A stretch of DNA of 7,692 nucleotides. Source: JANNMJ01 sp031397815 (lineage in GTDB: Bacteria; Bacteroidota; Bacteroidia; Cytophagales; Hymenobacteraceae). Position 1 is the first letter of the stretch, and every line of letters starts with the position of its first letter. Positions 7,340 to 7,692 of the stretch are shown in pieces. The position numbers were made by a program, and so were the translations under genes. Where the stretch lies: contig JANNMJ010000239.1 in the NCBI GenBank assembly GCA_031397815.1, forward strand, positions 1 through 7,692, written 5' to 3'. Below the pieces are notes generated by a model, which did not search any database, was not told the origin of the DNA, and saw only the letters and a program-made list of their open reading frames with translations.

Positions 7340-7365
7340 GGTGGGGGAGAGGGTGTAGCTCCGGC

Positions 7366-7387
7366 CGCGTGAACCCCGCGTGAACCC
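7366..7387. repeat. 11-bp perfect tandem repeat
   Basis: CGCGTGAACCC occurs twice back to back (7366-7376 and 7377-7387), starting 26 bases after the channel gene's stop. The second copy runs into the long palindrome that follows, so the pair looks like part of the same composite repeat element. Function is unknown. Confidence 0.8.
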
Positions 7388-7422
7388 GGGGTAGCCCACG
7401 CTTCGCTTAGGGCAACCCCGGG
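7385..7422. repeat. Long imperfect palindrome, REP-like element
   Basis: CCCGGGGT (7385-7392) pairs with ACCCCGGG (7415-7422). After one A-A mismatch, GCCC (7394-7397) pairs with GGGC (7410-7413), giving 12 pairs in a 13-position stem with a 12-base loop that can itself form a mini-hairpin GC-TTC-GC (7400-7406). No T tract follows, so it is not a standard terminator, although it could act as a transcript 3'-end stabiliser. The style resembles dispersed extragenic palindromes. Confidence 0.7.
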
Positions 7423-7435
7423 CTTCTGGGATGAA

Positions 7436-7453
7436 ACCCCTTTGGGGTATTTT
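7436..7453 (+). terminator. Possible weak terminator of the efflux operon
   Basis: A 5-bp stem ACCCC (7436-7440) / GGGGT (7444-7448) with a TTT loop is followed by ATTTT. Position, about 100 bases after the last efflux gene, suits an operon end. The stem is short and it may instead be another part of the composite palindromic repeat; a further small hairpin GGGC-TCCA-GCCC lies at 7483-7494. Confidence 0.35.
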
Positions 7454-7533
7454 GAAAGGCGCATTGGAATGCGATTGACGCGGGGCTCCAGCCCTATGGC
7501 TTATACACAAGTGCGGGATGGATACTTTCGGCC

Positions 7534-7692
7534 ATGGCTTTATTTGGCGATCGACGGTTAGAAAAAAAAGGGTTCAGCTGGAAGCCGCGATTGGCGCGAG
7601 CCAGTGCGTGGTGGTCCAGCAACTGGCCCGCAGTTGGGCCGAGCAGATGAGCTACTACCGCCTGTTGCATCATCCAGCCGTGACGGTGGAGG
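7534..7692 (+). pseudogene. IS4/Tn5-type transposase N-terminus, split by a frame change at A8 (runs off right edge)
   Basis: From ATG 7534 the frame reads MALFGDRRLEKK and then loses homology and stops at 7648-7650. From 7575 a frame shifted by -1 reads QLEAAIGASQCVVVQQLARS, then WAEQMSYYRLLHHPAVTVE, open to the edge. Joined at the A run (7562-7569), they give the pattern of the Tn5-like transposase DNA-binding domain: (F/L)GD-x-R-L-x-K-R, then a ...W-A-E-x-x-x-x-Y-R-x-L-x-x-x-x-V-T... segment. The DDE core would lie beyond the window. One extra A, or a -1 slip on A-AAA-AAA, restores a single frame. The downstream frame is also open back to ATG 7518, but its N-terminus (MDTFGHGFIW) does not look like the family. 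The left terminal repeat of the element cannot be placed. Alternatives are a decayed copy or a homopolymer sequencing error. Confidence 0.65.

Noticed and set aside
6569..7510. Long minus-strand open frame (313 codons) opposite the channel gene
   Set aside because: It is antisense to a clear TolC-family gene, has no recognisable domain, and is expected from GC-rich codon bias on the coding strand.

Overview
This 7.7 kb window looks like an accessory stretch of a GC-rich Bacteroidota chromosome, most likely order Cytophagales (Hymenobacter- or Spirosoma-like). The reasons are a DUF4268 protein of the type common there, an RND adaptor with a glycine-rich linker of the kind those genera carry, starts without Shine-Dalgarno sequences, and AT-rich intergenic repeats in a GC-rich background. 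The genus is inferred from recalled family resemblance, not from a search.

Layout. Bases 1-88 hold the N-terminus of an IS30-type transposase on the minus strand, running off the left edge. About 410 bases without a recognisable gene follow, with one G-rich tract and one small inverted repeat. A small DUF4268 gene (530-991) ends just before a strong intrinsic terminator (1053-1094). Next comes a tripartite RND efflux locus, all on the plus strand: periplasmic adaptor (1133-2332), inner-membrane HAE1-type permease (2835-5939) and TolC-like outer-membrane channel (5939-7339). The last two overlap by one base (TGATG). Bases 7340-7533 hold palindromes and a tandem repeat. The right edge holds the N-terminus of an IS4/Tn5-type transposase, split between two frames at a run of eight A.

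The efflux genes should form one machine: the permease uses the proton gradient to export a substrate, the adaptor bridges the periplasm, and the channel opens through the outer membrane. No regulator is visible and the substrate cannot be read from sequence.

The most unusual part is the 500-base gap between adaptor and permease, which are normally adjacent. It carries a four-helix-bundle gene (S23/23S rRNA intervening-sequence protein family) bounded by AT-rich repeats that contain a perfect 18-bp inverted repeat. This resembles an rRNA intervening sequence, with complementary ends and the ORF in the loop, but sits inside a protein operon. The gene has an in-frame TGA where the family usually has an arginine codon, after which the homologous reading frame continues to a natural stop, so it appears to be a recent pseudogene.
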